From Desulfomicrobium sp. UBA5193 (GTDB taxonomy: Bacteria > Desulfobacterota > Desulfovibrionia > Desulfovibrionales > Desulfomicrobiaceae), in assembly GCA_002412965.1 (NCBI GenBank), contig DHWB01000012.1, forward strand, positions 141,697-205,696: a stretch of 64,000 bases of DNA, given 5' to 3'. A program made the translations under genes and the position numbers. Under the pieces are notes generated by a model that was not told the DNA's origin, did no database searches, and saw nothing but the letters and a program-made list of their open reading frames with translations. Of the stretch, positions 31,688 to 41,359 are shown piece after piece (the first letter of the stretch is position 1; every line of letters begins with the position of its first letter).

Positions 31688-34276
31688 ATGCAACCATTGC
31701 ATGTCTATACAGTTGTGCCCAAACTTCCGGAAAAGCTCCGGCCGCTCAAGGCGCTGGCCAGCAATCTCTATTTTTCCTGGCAGCATGAAATCGAGGAATT
31801 TTTCGCCCAGATGGACCGGGATCTCTGGGAAAAAAGCGAGCATAATCCTGTCTGGTTTCTGAACCATCTGCCCCAGAGCACCCTCGAAGAACTGGCCGAG
31901 GATGAATTCTTTCTGGACCGGCTGTCAACCATTACGGCGGGTTTCGAAAAATACCTGGGCAAACGCGGCCCCATGACCGGGCTTGATGCTTCGGAGAGCG
32001 GTCCGGTGGTCGCCTACTTCAGCGCCGAGTACGGGCTGGCCCAATGCCTGCCCGTGTACTCCGGCGGCCTCGGAATCCTGGCCGGCGACCATCTCAAATC
32101 CGCCAGCGATCTGAACATTCCCCTGGTGGGAGTGGGCCTGTGCTACCAGCGCGGATTTTTCCGCCAGTACATGACGCACGACGGCTGGCAGCAGGAACGG
32201 TATCAGGCCAACGACTTCGAGCAGATGCCTCTTTTCCCCGTGCTCGACCCCGAGGGGAACCCCTTGAAGGTGCGCATCCTCATGCAGGGCAGACCGCTCT
32301 ATTTTCGAATCTGGCGCGCCGATGTGGGCCGGATTCCGCTCTTCCTCATGGATACCAACATCGCCGAGAACTCCCCGGAGCGACGCGAGCTGACTTCCCA
32401 GCTCTACGGCGGAGACCTCGAAATGCGCCTCATGCAGGAATACCTGCTTGGCATTGGCGGGATCAAGGCCCTCGGGGCCATGGGACTTTCGCCCCGGGTC
32501 ATCCACATGAATGAGGGCCACTCGGCTTTCGCCGGACTGGAGAGAATCCGGGCGTTCATGCACGACCAGGGCCTGTCCTTCGAGGCGGCCCTTGAGCTGG
32601 TGGCCCAGAGCTCGGTCTTCACCACCCATACCCCGGTTCCGGCGGGCAACGACCGCTTTCCTCCGGATCTCATGGCCGGATATTTTCGGGAATACGCCTC
32701 GGACCTGGGCCTGTCCTGGAAGGTCTTCCTGGCTCTGGGCCGGGAAGACACCCGCGACGAGAGCGAACATTTCTGCATGACGATCCTGGCCCTGCGCCTG
32801 TCCCGCTTCAACAACGGCGTCAGCCGCCTGCACGGCGAGGTCTCGCGCAAGATGTGGTCCAAGGTCTGGCCCCAGTACCCGGAAGAGGACGTTCCGATAA
32901 ACTGGGTCACCAACGGCATCCATTTCCCGTCCTGGGTAGCCCCGGAAATGTCCGTGCTCTATGACCGTTTTCTCGGCCAGTCCTGGCGGGAAGATCCGGA
33001 CTGCGAACGAGTGGGGGAAAAATTCGGCTCCATCCCGGACATCGAACTCTGGCGCACCCATGAGCGCCTGCGGGAACGCTTGGTGGACTTCGTGCGGCGC
33101 AGGCTGCAGCAGCAGATCATGTCACGGGGCGGACGAAGCTGGGAGCTGGAGGTGGCGGACAACGTGCTGAACCCCGAAGCCCTGACCATCGGCTTCGCAC
33201 GCCGCTTCGCCTCCTACAAGCGCGCCTACCTGCTGCTGAAAGACGACGACCGCCTCAAGCGGCTGGTCACGGACCCCGCGCGTCCGGTGCAGTTCGTCTT
33301 CGCGGGCAAGGCCCACCCCCGGGATAACGAAGGCAAGAAAATCATTCAGGAACTGATCAGCCTCTGCCAGTCCAAGGAAAGCCGCGCGTCCATGGTCTTC
33401 CTGGAAGACTACGACATGCAGGTGGCCCGTTATCTGGTCCAGGGCTGCGACGTGTGGCTCAACAACCCGCGCCGCCCCCTGGAGGCCTGCGGCACCAGCG
33501 GAATGAAGGCCATGGCCAACGGCGTCCTCAACCTGAGCACTCTCGACGGGTGGTGGGACGAGGCCTGGATTCCGGACAACAGCGTGGGCTGGGCCATCGG
33601 CAACGCCGAGGAATACGACGACGTGGAGTACCAGGACTTCGTAGAGAGCCAGACGCTCTACAACATCCTCGAAAACGACGTCATCCCGCTCTTCTATGAA
33701 CGCGCACAGGGGTCCTTTCCCCGGCGCTGGGTGCACAAAATGAAGCAGGCCCTCAAAGCCCTGGGTCCGGTCTTCAACGGTCACCGCATGGTCGAGGAAT
33801 ATTCCAAGCGGGCCTACCTGCCGTCCAACATCAGCTACGGCAAGCTCGCGGCGGGCGGGTATCGCCCGGCCATGGACCTGGCCGAGTGGCGCATGAACCT
33901 GCTCACCCACTGGGGCGGGCTTGGCATCCGCAATGTACAGTGCAACACGGCGCACGAGATGTTTGTCGGCGAGGGGCTTGAGGTCAGCGCCGAGGTCAAG
34001 GTCGAGGGGCTCGGCATCGAGGACATCCGGGTCGAGATCTACACCGGCCCCCTGGACCACACGGGCGGCTTTGCCAGCCGCTCCACCTTCTCCATGAGCC
34101 CCGATGAGCGCACTGTCGACGGCTGGTATGTGTATCGAGGCAAGGCCATGCCCAAGGCCACAGGCAAGTTCGGCTTCACCGTGCGCATCCTGCCCCATCA
34201 TCCGCTGCTGCGCGACTCCCACAGCCTGGGGCTCATATTCTGGGCCGACGAGCACTCAGCGGAGCAGCAGGGGTAG
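31688..34276 (+). CDS. glgP: Alpha-glucan phosphorylase
   Basis: An 862-residue glycosyltransferase family 35 enzyme of the short alpha-glucan phosphorylase type, with an N-terminal DUF3417-like part and then the phosphorylase fold. AEYGLAQCLPVYSGGLGILAGDHLK is the N-terminal signature (shown in pieces), HMNEGHSAF and RRPLEACGTSGMKAMANGVL contain the PLP-binding Lys. It releases glucose-1-phosphate from glycogen or maltodextrin. AAAGGGGG is 5 bases ahead of ATG 31688. The frame to 31658 is an artefact. The tlyA gene follows 6 bases later on the same strand. Confidence 0.92.
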   Translation: MQPLHVYTVVPKLPEKLRPLKALASNLYFSWQHEIEEFFAQMDRDLWEKSEHNPVWFLNHLPQSTLEELAEDEFFLDRLSTITAGFEKYLGKRGPMTGLDASESGPVVAYFSAEYGLAQCLPVYSGGLGILAGDHLKSASDLNIPLVGVGLCYQRGFFRQYMTHDGWQQERYQANDFEQMPLFPVLDPEGNPLKVRILMQGRPLYFRIWRADVGRIPLFLMDTNIAENSPERRELTSQLYGGDLEMRLMQEYLLGIGGIKALGAMGLSPRVIHMNEGHSAFAGLERIRAFMHDQGLSFEAALELVAQSSVFTTHTPVPAGNDRFPPDLMAGYFREYASDLGLSWKVFLALGREDTRDESEHFCMTILALRLSRFNNGVSRLHGEVSRKMWSKVWPQYPEEDVPINWVTNGIHFPSWVAPEMSVLYDRFLGQSWREDPDCERVGEKFGSIPDIELWRTHERLRERLVDFVRRRLQQQIMSRGGRSWELEVADNVLNPEALTIGFARRFASYKRAYLLLKDDDRLKRLVTDPARPVQFVFAGKAHPRDNEGKKIIQELISLCQSKESRASMVFLEDYDMQVARYLVQGCDVWLNNPRRPLEACGTSGMKAMANGVLNLSTLDGWWDEAWIPDNSVGWAIGNAEEYDDVEYQDFVESQTLYNILENDVIPLFYERAQGSFPRRWVHKMKQALKALGPVFNGHRMVEEYSKRAYLPSNISYGKLAAGGYRPAMDLAEWRMNLLTHWGGLGIRNVQCNTAHEMFVGEGLEVSAEVKVEGLGIEDIRVEIYTGPLDHTGGFASRSTFSMSPDERTVDGWYVYRGKAMPKATGKFGFTVRILPHHPLLRDSHSLGLIFWADEHSAEQQG

Positions 34277-34282
34277 GCGGAC

Positions 34283-35029
34283 ATGGCCAGGAATGTTGAA
34301 CGGGCCGACGTGGTCCTGGCCGAGCAGGGGCTGGTCGAAAGCCGCGAGAAAGCCAAACGCCTGATCATGGCCGGACAGGTCTATCTGCTCCAGGGCGGGG
34401 CCAAGACCCTTGTGGCCAAGCCTGGGCAGCAGATCCCCCGCGCGGCCAGCCTTGAACTCAAGGAATCCGAGCGGTTCGTGTCGCGGGGCGGCTACAAGCT
34501 GCTCACGGCCATCGAGCATTTCGGCCTGGACGTGACCGGCCTGGTCGCCCTGGACGCGGGAGCCTCAACGGGCGGATTCACGGACTGCCTGCTGCAGTTC
34601 GGGGCCGCGCGGGTCTATGCCGTGGACGTGGGACACGGCCAGCTGCACTGGAAGCTGACGCAGGACCCGCGCGTGATCAACATGGAGCGGGTCAACCTGC
34701 GCCACGCCGCGCCCGACCTGCTCCCCGAGCAGGTCGATCTGGTCGTGGCGGACTGCTCGTTCATCTCCCTTACGCTCATCCTGCCACCCTGCCTCCAGTT
34801 CCTCAAAACCGGGGGGCGGGTTCTGGCCCTGGTCAAGCCCCAGTTCGAGCTGGGGCCGGAGCATGCGGTCAAGGGCGTCGTCCGCTCCGAAGAATTGCAA
34901 CTTCGGGCCGTGAGCCACATCCAGGATTTCGCGCGGGACGAACTGGGGCTCGTCCCGCGCGGCTTTGTCGCGGCCGGAATCAAGGGCCCCAAGGGCAACC
35001 AGGAATACCTGCTGCACCTTGGGCGCTGA
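34283..35029 (+). CDS. tlyA: TlyA-family rRNA 2'-O-methyltransferase/S4 protein
   Basis: A 248-residue protein with an N-terminal S4 RNA-binding domain (RADVVLAEQGLVESREKAKRL) and an FtsJ-type methyltransferase domain (VALDAGASTGGFTDCLLQFG, then VADCSFISLTLILP). TlyA methylates rRNA ribose and gives capreomycin sensitivity in mycobacteria; similar proteins are also called haemolysin-like. It follows the phosphorylase by 6 bases. The K-D-K-E active-site residues expected of FtsJ are plausible. Confidence 0.88.
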   Translation: MARNVERADVVLAEQGLVESREKAKRLIMAGQVYLLQGGAKTLVAKPGQQIPRAASLELKESERFVSRGGYKLLTAIEHFGLDVTGLVALDAGASTGGFTDCLLQFGAARVYAVDVGHGQLHWKLTQDPRVINMERVNLRHAAPDLLPEQVDLVVADCSFISLTLILPPCLQFLKTGGRVLALVKPQFELGPEHAVKGVVRSEELQLRAVSHIQDFARDELGLVPRGFVAAGIKGPKGNQEYLLHLGR

Positions 35030-35076
35030 TCCCGGCTTTGCCAACCCGGCCTGATCCGGGTACACAGCGCCCTATC

Positions 35077-35709
<633 letters not shown>

Positions 35710-35734
35710 CCGGGGCCTGACCCCTGGAGAGCAG

Positions 35735-36799
35735 ATGGCGGGAAACACTTTTGGCACCGTATTCAGGTTGACGACCTTCGGCGAATCCCACGGACCGGCC
35801 CTGGGCGGAGTGGTGGACGGATGTCCCGCCGGACTCGCCCTGGACGAGACCCTGATCCAAAGCGAGCTGGACAAGCGCAGGCCCGGACAGGGAGGCCCCG
35901 CTGTGACCGCAAGGCAGGAGCCGGACCGCATCAGGCTCCTGTCCGGAGTGTTCGAAGGCCAGACCACGGGCGCGTCCATCGGCTTTGTCATCGAAAACAC
36001 GGACCAGCGCTCCCACGACTACGGCAAAATCAAGGATATTTTTCGGCCGGGTCACGGCGACATGACCTACCAGGCCAAATACGGGGTACGCGACTATCGC
36101 GGCGGTGGCCGCTCCTCGGGCCGCGAGACCGTGTCCCGCGTGGCCGGAGGGGCCGTGGCCGGAGCCTTACTGCACAGACTGGGCATCACCGTCCGGGCCG
36201 CAGCCATCGAGTTGGGCGGGATCAGAGCCAGCCGGATTGATCTTGACGGGGCCGACGCCCGCCCCTTCTTTGCGGCGGACGATGAGGTGGTCAGTCTCTG
36301 GCAGGAGCGGGTCAAGGAGGTCGCGGGCCAGGGCGATACCCTGGGCGGGATCGTCGAGATCCGCGCTTGCGGAATGCCGGCGGGCCTCGGCGAACCGGTC
36401 TTCGACAAGCTCGACGCGAGGCTTGCGGGCGCGCTCATGAGCGTGGGCGCGGTCAAGGGCGTGGAGATAGGCGCCGGATTCGCGTCCTCCCGCCTGCTCG
36501 GCAGCCAGAACAACGACCCCATGCTCGCCTCGGGCTTTGCGTCCAACAACGCGGGCGGCATCCTGGCCGGCATCTCAAGCGGCCAGGAGCTCGTGCTGCG
36601 GGCCGCCATCAAGCCCATCCCGTCAATCGCGCTTGAGCAGCAGACCGTGGACCGTTTCGGCGAGCCGCGCGCCATCCGCATCGGCGGCCGGCACGACATC
36701 TGCGCCATCCCGCGGGTGGTCCCGGTGCTCTGCGCCATGGTCCGCCTGGTCCTGGCCGACATGGTCCTGCTGCAGCGGCGCATGGGGCACGGCGGATGA
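35735..36799 (+). CDS. aroC: Chorismate synthase
   Basis: A 354-residue enzyme; the start MAGNTFGTVFRLTTFGESHG carries the first signature, GHGDMTYQAKYGVRDYRGGG the second (shown within 20), and RETVSRVAGGAVAGALL the third. It makes chorismate from 5-enolpyruvylshikimate-3-phosphate with reduced FMN, the last shikimate step. GGAGAG lies just upstream of ATG 35735. Its stop overlaps the next gene as ATGA. Confidence 0.96.
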   Translation: MAGNTFGTVFRLTTFGESHGPALGGVVDGCPAGLALDETLIQSELDKRRPGQGGPAVTARQEPDRIRLLSGVFEGQTTGASIGFVIENTDQRSHDYGKIKDIFRPGHGDMTYQAKYGVRDYRGGGRSSGRETVSRVAGGAVAGALLHRLGITVRAAAIELGGIRASRIDLDGADARPFFAADDEVVSLWQERVKEVAGQGDTLGGIVEIRACGMPAGLGEPVFDKLDARLAGALMSVGAVKGVEIGAGFASSRLLGSQNNDPMLASGFASNNAGGILAGISSGQELVLRAAIKPIPSIALEQQTVDRFGEPRAIRIGGRHDICAIPRVVPVLCAMVRLVLADMVLLQRRMGHGG

Positions 36800-37581
36800 G
36801 CGTGGGCGTCGGCTTTCTCCTGAAGAAGGCCTTGGGCGCCCTCTTCATGCCCCTGACGGCCTGCCTGCTTTTTTTCGCCCTCGGCGCGGCCTACGTGCTG
36901 TTGCGCCGCTCCAAGGATGCCATCGCGCCCTTCGCCATCGGAGCGATCCTCCTCTACGCCTTTTCCCTCAATTCCATTTCCGGCTACCTGATCCGCCCTC
37001 TGGAGCGGGCCTATCCGCCGCTGAACCTGACCAGCCAGGCTGTGGCCGAAAAGCCCGTCAAATGGGTGGTCGTGCTGGGCTCCGGGCACTGGACGGACAA
37101 GGGCCTCCCACCTGGCGCCATGCTCGATGAATCCGCCCTCTTTCGCCTGACCGAGGGCATCCGCATCGCCAATCGCATCCCGGGTTCCATCCTGATCCTG
37201 TCCGGCGGCAAATTTCGCGACGAGCAGTCTAGCGCCCAGGTCATGGCCGCGGCGGCCGTGGAGCTCGGTTTTGATCCGACCCGTATCATCGTGTCGGACA
37301 AGGCGCTCGACACCCATGACGAGGCGATGCACATCAAGGAAATGATCGCAGATGACGCCTTTGCGCTGGTCACTTCGGCTTCGCACATGCTCCGCGCCGT
37401 CAAGCTTTTCGAGAACCAGGGGCTTTTCCCCTTGCCCGCCCCCGCCTACTACCGAAGCAAAGGCGAACCCGAATACTTCCTGCCCTATGCGGACAACATC
37501 CAGACCTGCAATATGGCCGTGCACGAATATCTGGGACTGGCCTGGTCCTTTGTGCGCGGACAGATATCCATTCTCAAGTGA
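36796..37581 (+). CDS. ElyC/SanA/YdcF-family membrane protein (DUF218)
   Basis: A 261-residue protein with two N-terminal membrane helices (about 15-35 and 45-62) and a DUF218 domain starting VVVLGSGHWTDKG, with LILSGGKFRDEQSS, SDKALDTHDEA and LVTSASHMLRA. ElyC/YdcF proteins affect the cell envelope or lipid carrier use in E. coli; the reaction is unknown. It overlaps aroC upstream (ATGA) and the rhomboid gene downstream (GTGA). Confidence 0.86.
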   Translation: MSVGVGFLLKKALGALFMPLTACLLFFALGAAYVLLRRSKDAIAPFAIGAILLYAFSLNSISGYLIRPLERAYPPLNLTSQAVAEKPVKWVVVLGSGHWTDKGLPPGAMLDESALFRLTEGIRIANRIPGSILILSGGKFRDEQSSAQVMAAAAVELGFDPTRIIVSDKALDTHDEAMHIKEMIADDAFALVTSASHMLRAVKLFENQGLFPLPAPAYYRSKGEPEYFLPYADNIQTCNMAVHEYLGLAWSFVRGQISILK

Positions 37582-38450
37582 TCGACATCCTGCCCACCCT
37601 GGCCCTGGCCAGCTCCAAACACAACCCGGACAAGGACACCCTGCGCGCATGGTCCCTGGTCCTCTCCAGCCGCAGGTTCCTGAATCGCATTGACCATGGC
37701 CGGCTTCTGGTCGCCCCGGCACTGGCCCACCTCGCCATGCGCGAAATCCTGGCCTATGAAGGGGAAAACCTGCCCCGCGTTCGCAAGGCACCGCTGCCGG
37801 ATAATTCGTGGGTCTCGATCCTGGTCATCGGCCTCTTTCTGTGCGCGAACATATGGCTCGACAGCCGGGGGCTGGGCGAACGCCTGACCTGGCACATGGC
37901 CGGCCGGGCCGATGCGGGGCTGATCCTCGCGGGCCAGTGGTGGCGCAGCGTGACCGCGCTCTTCCTGCATGCCGACGCAGGACACCTGCTGGCCAACGCC
38001 GTGGCCCTGGCCGTGCTCGCCTCCATCCTGGGCCGACGCATCGGCTCGGGGCTGACCTGGGGGCTGTTCGTGCTTTCGGGCAGCCTGGGCAACGCCGTGA
38101 ACGCCTGGATCCAGGCCCCCGATCACCTGAGCGTGGGCGCATCGACGGGCGTCTTCGGCCTGATCGGAATCCTGGCCGGGGGAGCGGGCCGGGCCGAACG
38201 GGGAACCAAAACGCAGATTCTCCTGCTGGCCCTGGGCTTTGGCTTCAGCCTGCTGGCAATGCTTGGCGCGGGCGAGGAACGGGTCGACCTCGGCGCGCAC
38301 CTGTTCGGGCTGTGCTGCGGCCTGCCCTTCGGTGTTCTGGTCGGAGGATGGCATGGGGCGAACGGATGGAAGACCTGGTTCAACGGGCTGGCAGGCGCGG
38401 CAGGACTTGGACTGGTTACCTGGGCCTGGATATCGGCCCTGCAGGCGTAA
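37578..38450 (+). CDS. Rhomboid-family intramembrane serine protease
   Basis: A 290-residue membrane protein with the rhomboid active site: GASTG containing S189, H241 in DLGAHLFGL, and HADAGHLLAN (131-140), the HxxxxHxxxN element. Six or so helices span 78-280 after a soluble N-terminal part of about 75 residues. Rhomboids cut membrane proteins; no target is visible. It starts at GTG 37578, overlapping the preceding stop as GTGA. The N-terminal soluble part is not assigned. Confidence 0.88.
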   Translation: MIDILPTLALASSKHNPDKDTLRAWSLVLSSRRFLNRIDHGRLLVAPALAHLAMREILAYEGENLPRVRKAPLPDNSWVSILVIGLFLCANIWLDSRGLGERLTWHMAGRADAGLILAGQWWRSVTALFLHADAGHLLANAVALAVLASILGRRIGSGLTWGLFVLSGSLGNAVNAWIQAPDHLSVGASTGVFGLIGILAGGAGRAERGTKTQILLLALGFGFSLLAMLGAGEERVDLGAHLFGLCCGLPFGVLVGGWHGANGWKTWFNGLAGAAGLGLVTWAWISALQA

Positions 38451-38478
38451 CCGGCGAAAGGGCGGAAGCGAAGTTCGA

Positions 38479-38495
38479 GGAGCCATGCAGGCTCC
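38479..38495. terminator. Possible bidirectional terminator hairpin
   Basis: GGAGCC (38479-38484) and GGCTCC (38490-38495) pair across a 5-base loop in the gap between the convergent rhomboid and CoA-binding protein genes. No clear T-run follows on either strand, so the function is unproven. Confidence 0.35.
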
Positions 38496-38517
38496 CCGAA
38501 TGGCGCGCAGTTGGCTG

Positions 38518-38883
38518 CTAGAATTGTCCGGTGCGGAGCATGACCAGGGTGCAGGCGTGCTGCCAAGGGATTCCCGCCTCGGTCAAGGCCTGTTCCAGCG
38601 CCGGGGATTCCGTGCCCGGATTGAGGATGACCCGTCCCGGCTTCAACGCCAGGATGGCATCCTGCAACTGGGCGCTGCGCTCCGGACCGACATACATGGC
38701 CAGGGTGTCGACCTTCCCCTCGATGCTGCCCAGCTCCTGAACCACGGGCAGCTCCTCGATGACGGCCCGCCCCGGCGTGACCGGGATGACCGAGTGGCCG
38801 TACTCCTTGAGCATGCGCACGGCCTTGTTGGAATAGCGTTCGGGCTTGTGGCTCGCGCCAAGCACGGCGACTGTCTGGCCCAT
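38518..38883 (-). CDS. CoA-binding domain protein (YccU-like)
   Basis: A 121-residue single-domain Rossmann protein beginning VAVLGASHKPERYSNKAV, with VIPVTPGRAVIE and LNPGTESPALEQAL, as in YccU/CoA_binding_2 proteins. It should bind CoA or a nucleotide in the cytoplasm; the role is unknown. It is 3 bases after grpE and probably the last gene of the rfbB-rfbD-hrcA-grpE transcript. Confidence 0.85.
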   Translation of the reverse strand: MGQTVAVLGASHKPERYSNKAVRMLKEYGHSVIPVTPGRAVIEELPVVQELGSIEGKVDTLAMYVGPERSAQLQDAILALKPGRVILNPGTESPALEQALTEAGIPWQHACTLVMLRTGQF

Positions 38884-38886
38884 GAC

Positions 38887-39432
38887 CTACGCCCCTGCCT
38901 TGCGGCTGACCATGACCTTGGCCGGACGGAGCAGGCGGTCTTTCAGCATATACCCCTTCTGAAGCATCTGACAGACCGTGTTCTCGTCCACGTCGTCGCG
39001 CTCAATCTGCCCCAGCGCCTCATGGCGGGCCGGGTCGAAGGGCACGTCCACCGCCCCGATCTGCTCCAGGCCATGCTTCTTCATCGTGTCCAGAAAGATG
39101 TTCATGGTCATCTCCACGCCCATCACCAGATCCTTGCAGGCTTCGGCTTGCCTGCCATGCGCCAGGGCCAGGTCGAGATTGTCCATGACCGGGATGATCT
39201 CTTCCAGAATGGCGGACGTGGCGAACTTGAAATACTCTTCCTTTTCGCGCAGCAGGCGCTTCTTGAAATTCTCGCTGTCCGCCAGGACGCGCAGGTTGTC
39301 CTTTTTCAGTTCTTCGATGTCGGCCAGGGCCTGGGCATATTTTTCTTCCAGAGTGGGCTCCTGGATTTCTTCGGCGGGCAATTCGGTCTGAACTTCGTCC
39401 GGGGCTGCGCCCTCGCGTTCCTTGTTGGACAT
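38887..39432 (-). CDS. grpE: Nucleotide exchange factor GrpE
   Basis: A 181-residue co-chaperone with an acidic, coiled N-terminus and the GrpE core: ADSENFKKRLLREKEEY, VMDNLDLAL and EQIGAVDVPFDPARHEALGQ. It releases ADP from DnaK. Start 39432 is preceded by AGGAG 8 bases upstream; the longer frame is not needed. It follows hrcA by 50 bases, a common pairing, but dnaK is 9 kb away on the opposite strand. Confidence 0.95.
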   Translation of the reverse strand: MSNKEREGAAPDEVQTELPAEEIQEPTLEEKYAQALADIEELKKDNLRVLADSENFKKRLLREKEEYFKFATSAILEEIIPVMDNLDLALAHGRQAEACKDLVMGVEMTMNIFLDTMKKHGLEQIGAVDVPFDPARHEALGQIERDDVDENTVCQMLQKGYMLKDRLLRPAKVMVSRKAGA

Positions 39433-39482
39433 GAAAAACTCCTGATCCTTGATATATTTGAGAAATCGTTTCACGACGATCC

Positions 39483-40499
39483 CTAGTAACGGGATTTGAG
39501 GCACTGACTAAGTATTTGAGCGGCAAAGTCAACCATGGGCACGATGCGCGCGTAGTTCATGCGCACCGGACCGAGCACGGCCAGGGTGCCATGGGTGCTG
39601 GCGAAGGCGCTGTACGGAGAAATCACCAGGGAACAGCCGGCCAGCCCAGGCATGTCCTGGGTCAGGCTGACGGAGACCGGCTCGCTGGCCGAGGTCTTGT
39701 CCAGAAGCTCAAGCAGCCGGGAGCGCTCTTCGATGAGCCGCAAAAGCTCCTGGATGGTCTCCAGTTCCGTGAATTCAGGCTGAGCCGTCAGGTGGCTGGT
39801 GCCACCGACGAAAACTTCGGGCTGTTCGTCCGAGGCCAAAGCCTGCGAGGCCAGTTCCCAGGCACGACGATAGGCGTCCAGAGTCTGGCTTACGCTGCGC
39901 AGCTGCCGTTCGATCTCGCCGCGCACTTCGAGGGTGGTCCGGCCCTCGAAAAGACTGTTCAGATAATTGCCGCAGCGCACGAGATCGTCGGCGGTCAGGC
40001 GGGTGTCCATCTGCACCAGACGGTTGCTGATCAGGCCGCCCTGCATGACCAGCACGGCCATGATCATGCCGGGGCGCAGGAGGACGAAATCGATCTGCCG
40101 CCAGCGGGCCAGATCCTGGCGTGGAGCCATGATCACGCAGACCTGGCGGGTCAGGGAAGACAGCGCCCGCGCGGCGCGGCGCAGAACCTGCGACAGCTCG
40201 CCCTCGCCGGGCAGGATGTGCTCGTGCAGACGGGACTGGTCTCGTCGCGAAAGAGGCCCCAGCTTCAAGACCTGATCCAGATAATAACGAAAGGCCTGCA
40301 CCGTGGGAATGCGGCCGGCCGAAGTGTGCGGCTGCTGCAGATACCCCTTCTCGGTCAGGGCGGCCATGGTCGAGCGCAGCGACGCGGGGCTGAGCCCAAG
40401 GCCGGCGGCCAGAGCCTGGGAGGCCACGGGCTGGGCCGTCTCCACATAGGTCTCGACCACCGCGGTGAGGACTTCGGTTTCGCGTCTGCCCAGGATCAT
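39483..40499 (-). CDS. hrcA: Heat-inducible transcription repressor HrcA
   Basis: A 338-residue repressor with an N-terminal winged helix (LGLSPASLRSTMAALTEKGYL, over the motif, and HTSAGRIPTVQAFRYY) and the GAF-like HrcA domain ending VDFAAQIL. HrcA binds CIRCE inverted repeats ahead of dnaK and groE operons. It starts inside the end of rfbD (ATGA overlap), so it lies in a sugar-biosynthesis operon. No CIRCE copy was recognised in this window, including ahead of dnaK. Confidence 0.92.
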   Translation of the reverse strand: MILGRRETEVLTAVVETYVETAQPVASQALAAGLGLSPASLRSTMAALTEKGYLQQPHTSAGRIPTVQAFRYYLDQVLKLGPLSRRDQSRLHEHILPGEGELSQVLRRAARALSSLTRQVCVIMAPRQDLARWRQIDFVLLRPGMIMAVLVMQGGLISNRLVQMDTRLTADDLVRCGNYLNSLFEGRTTLEVRGEIERQLRSVSQTLDAYRRAWELASQALASDEQPEVFVGGTSHLTAQPEFTELETIQELLRLIEERSRLLELLDKTSASEPVSVSLTQDMPGLAGCSLVISPYSAFASTHGTLAVLGPVRMNYARIVPMVDFAAQILSQCLKSRY

Positions 40500-41359
40500 G
40501 ACGTGCAATCTTCCCGGGAAAAAAGAAATTCGCGCAGGGCCTGCACCCATGGCCTTGGCGCGATGCCCGTGACTGCGGTGAACCTGGCCAGGTCCAGAAC
40601 CGAATAGGCCGGACGGCACGCCTTCTGGGGATATTCCGACGAGGGGATGGGCTTGATCCGGCAGGGAAGATCCGCTCCGCGCACGGCCTCGGCGGCCAGT
40701 TCGCACCAGCTGGCCTGACCCGCGTTGGCGAGGTGGAAGATCCCCGTGGCGCCCTTTTCGACCAGAGCCAGGGAATTGGCGGCCAGATCCGGCGTGTACG
40801 AGGGGCTCCCGATCTGGTCATGGACCACGGAGAGCTCCGGGCGCGTTGCGGCCAGCTCCAGGATGCGGGTCACGAAATTGGTCTTGCACGGGCCGAAAAG
40901 CCAGGACGTGCGGATGATGAGCAGGCTCGGCAGGCCTAGGGCCAACAGCTCTCGCTCGCCCTGGAGCTTGGTCTGACCATAGACCGAACGGGGATCGGGC
41001 TGGTCTTCGGGGGTGTAAGGCGTTGTTTTCCTACCGTTGAAGACGAAATCGGTACTGTAATGGACCAGCGCGACATCCTTGCCCTGCACGGCCTTGCCCA
41101 GCACCAGCGGGAGCTGGCGGTTCAGGCGGGAGGCTTCGGCCGGTTCGTCCTCGGCCTGATCGACCTTGGTGTAGGCCACGGTGTTGAAGAGGACCGAAGC
41201 CTTGGTCCGGTCAAGATATTCCTCGATCGCGGGGCGGTCGAAAAGGTCCAGATCCTCGCGGCCGGGGGCGTGTACGGTCCACCCTCGCCGGTCCATGGCC
41301 GCGCACAGCGCCTGACCCAGAAGCCCGGTCTTGCCACCCAGTACAATGGCGCTCCTCAT
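40496..41359 (-). CDS. rfbD: dTDP-4-dehydrorhamnose reductase
   Basis: A 287-residue NAD(P)H-dependent reductase of the extended SDR family: IVLGGKTGLLGQAL is the cofactor loop, and VYGQTKLQGERELLA holds the YxxxK catalytic pair. HYSTDFVFNG is typical of RmlD. It makes dTDP-L-rhamnose. The start 41359 overlaps rfbB stop (ATGA); ATG 41380 is less well placed. rfbA and rfbC are not in the window. Confidence 0.9.
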   Translation of the reverse strand: MRSAIVLGGKTGLLGQALCAAMDRRGWTVHAPGREDLDLFDRPAIEEYLDRTKASVLFNTVAYTKVDQAEDEPAEASRLNRQLPLVLGKAVQGKDVALVHYSTDFVFNGRKTTPYTPEDQPDPRSVYGQTKLQGERELLALGLPSLLIIRTSWLFGPCKTNFVTRILELAATRPELSVVHDQIGSPSYTPDLAANSLALVEKGATGIFHLANAGQASWCELAAEAVRGADLPCRIKPIPSSEYPQKACRPAYSVLDLARFTAVTGIAPRPWVQALREFLFSREDCTS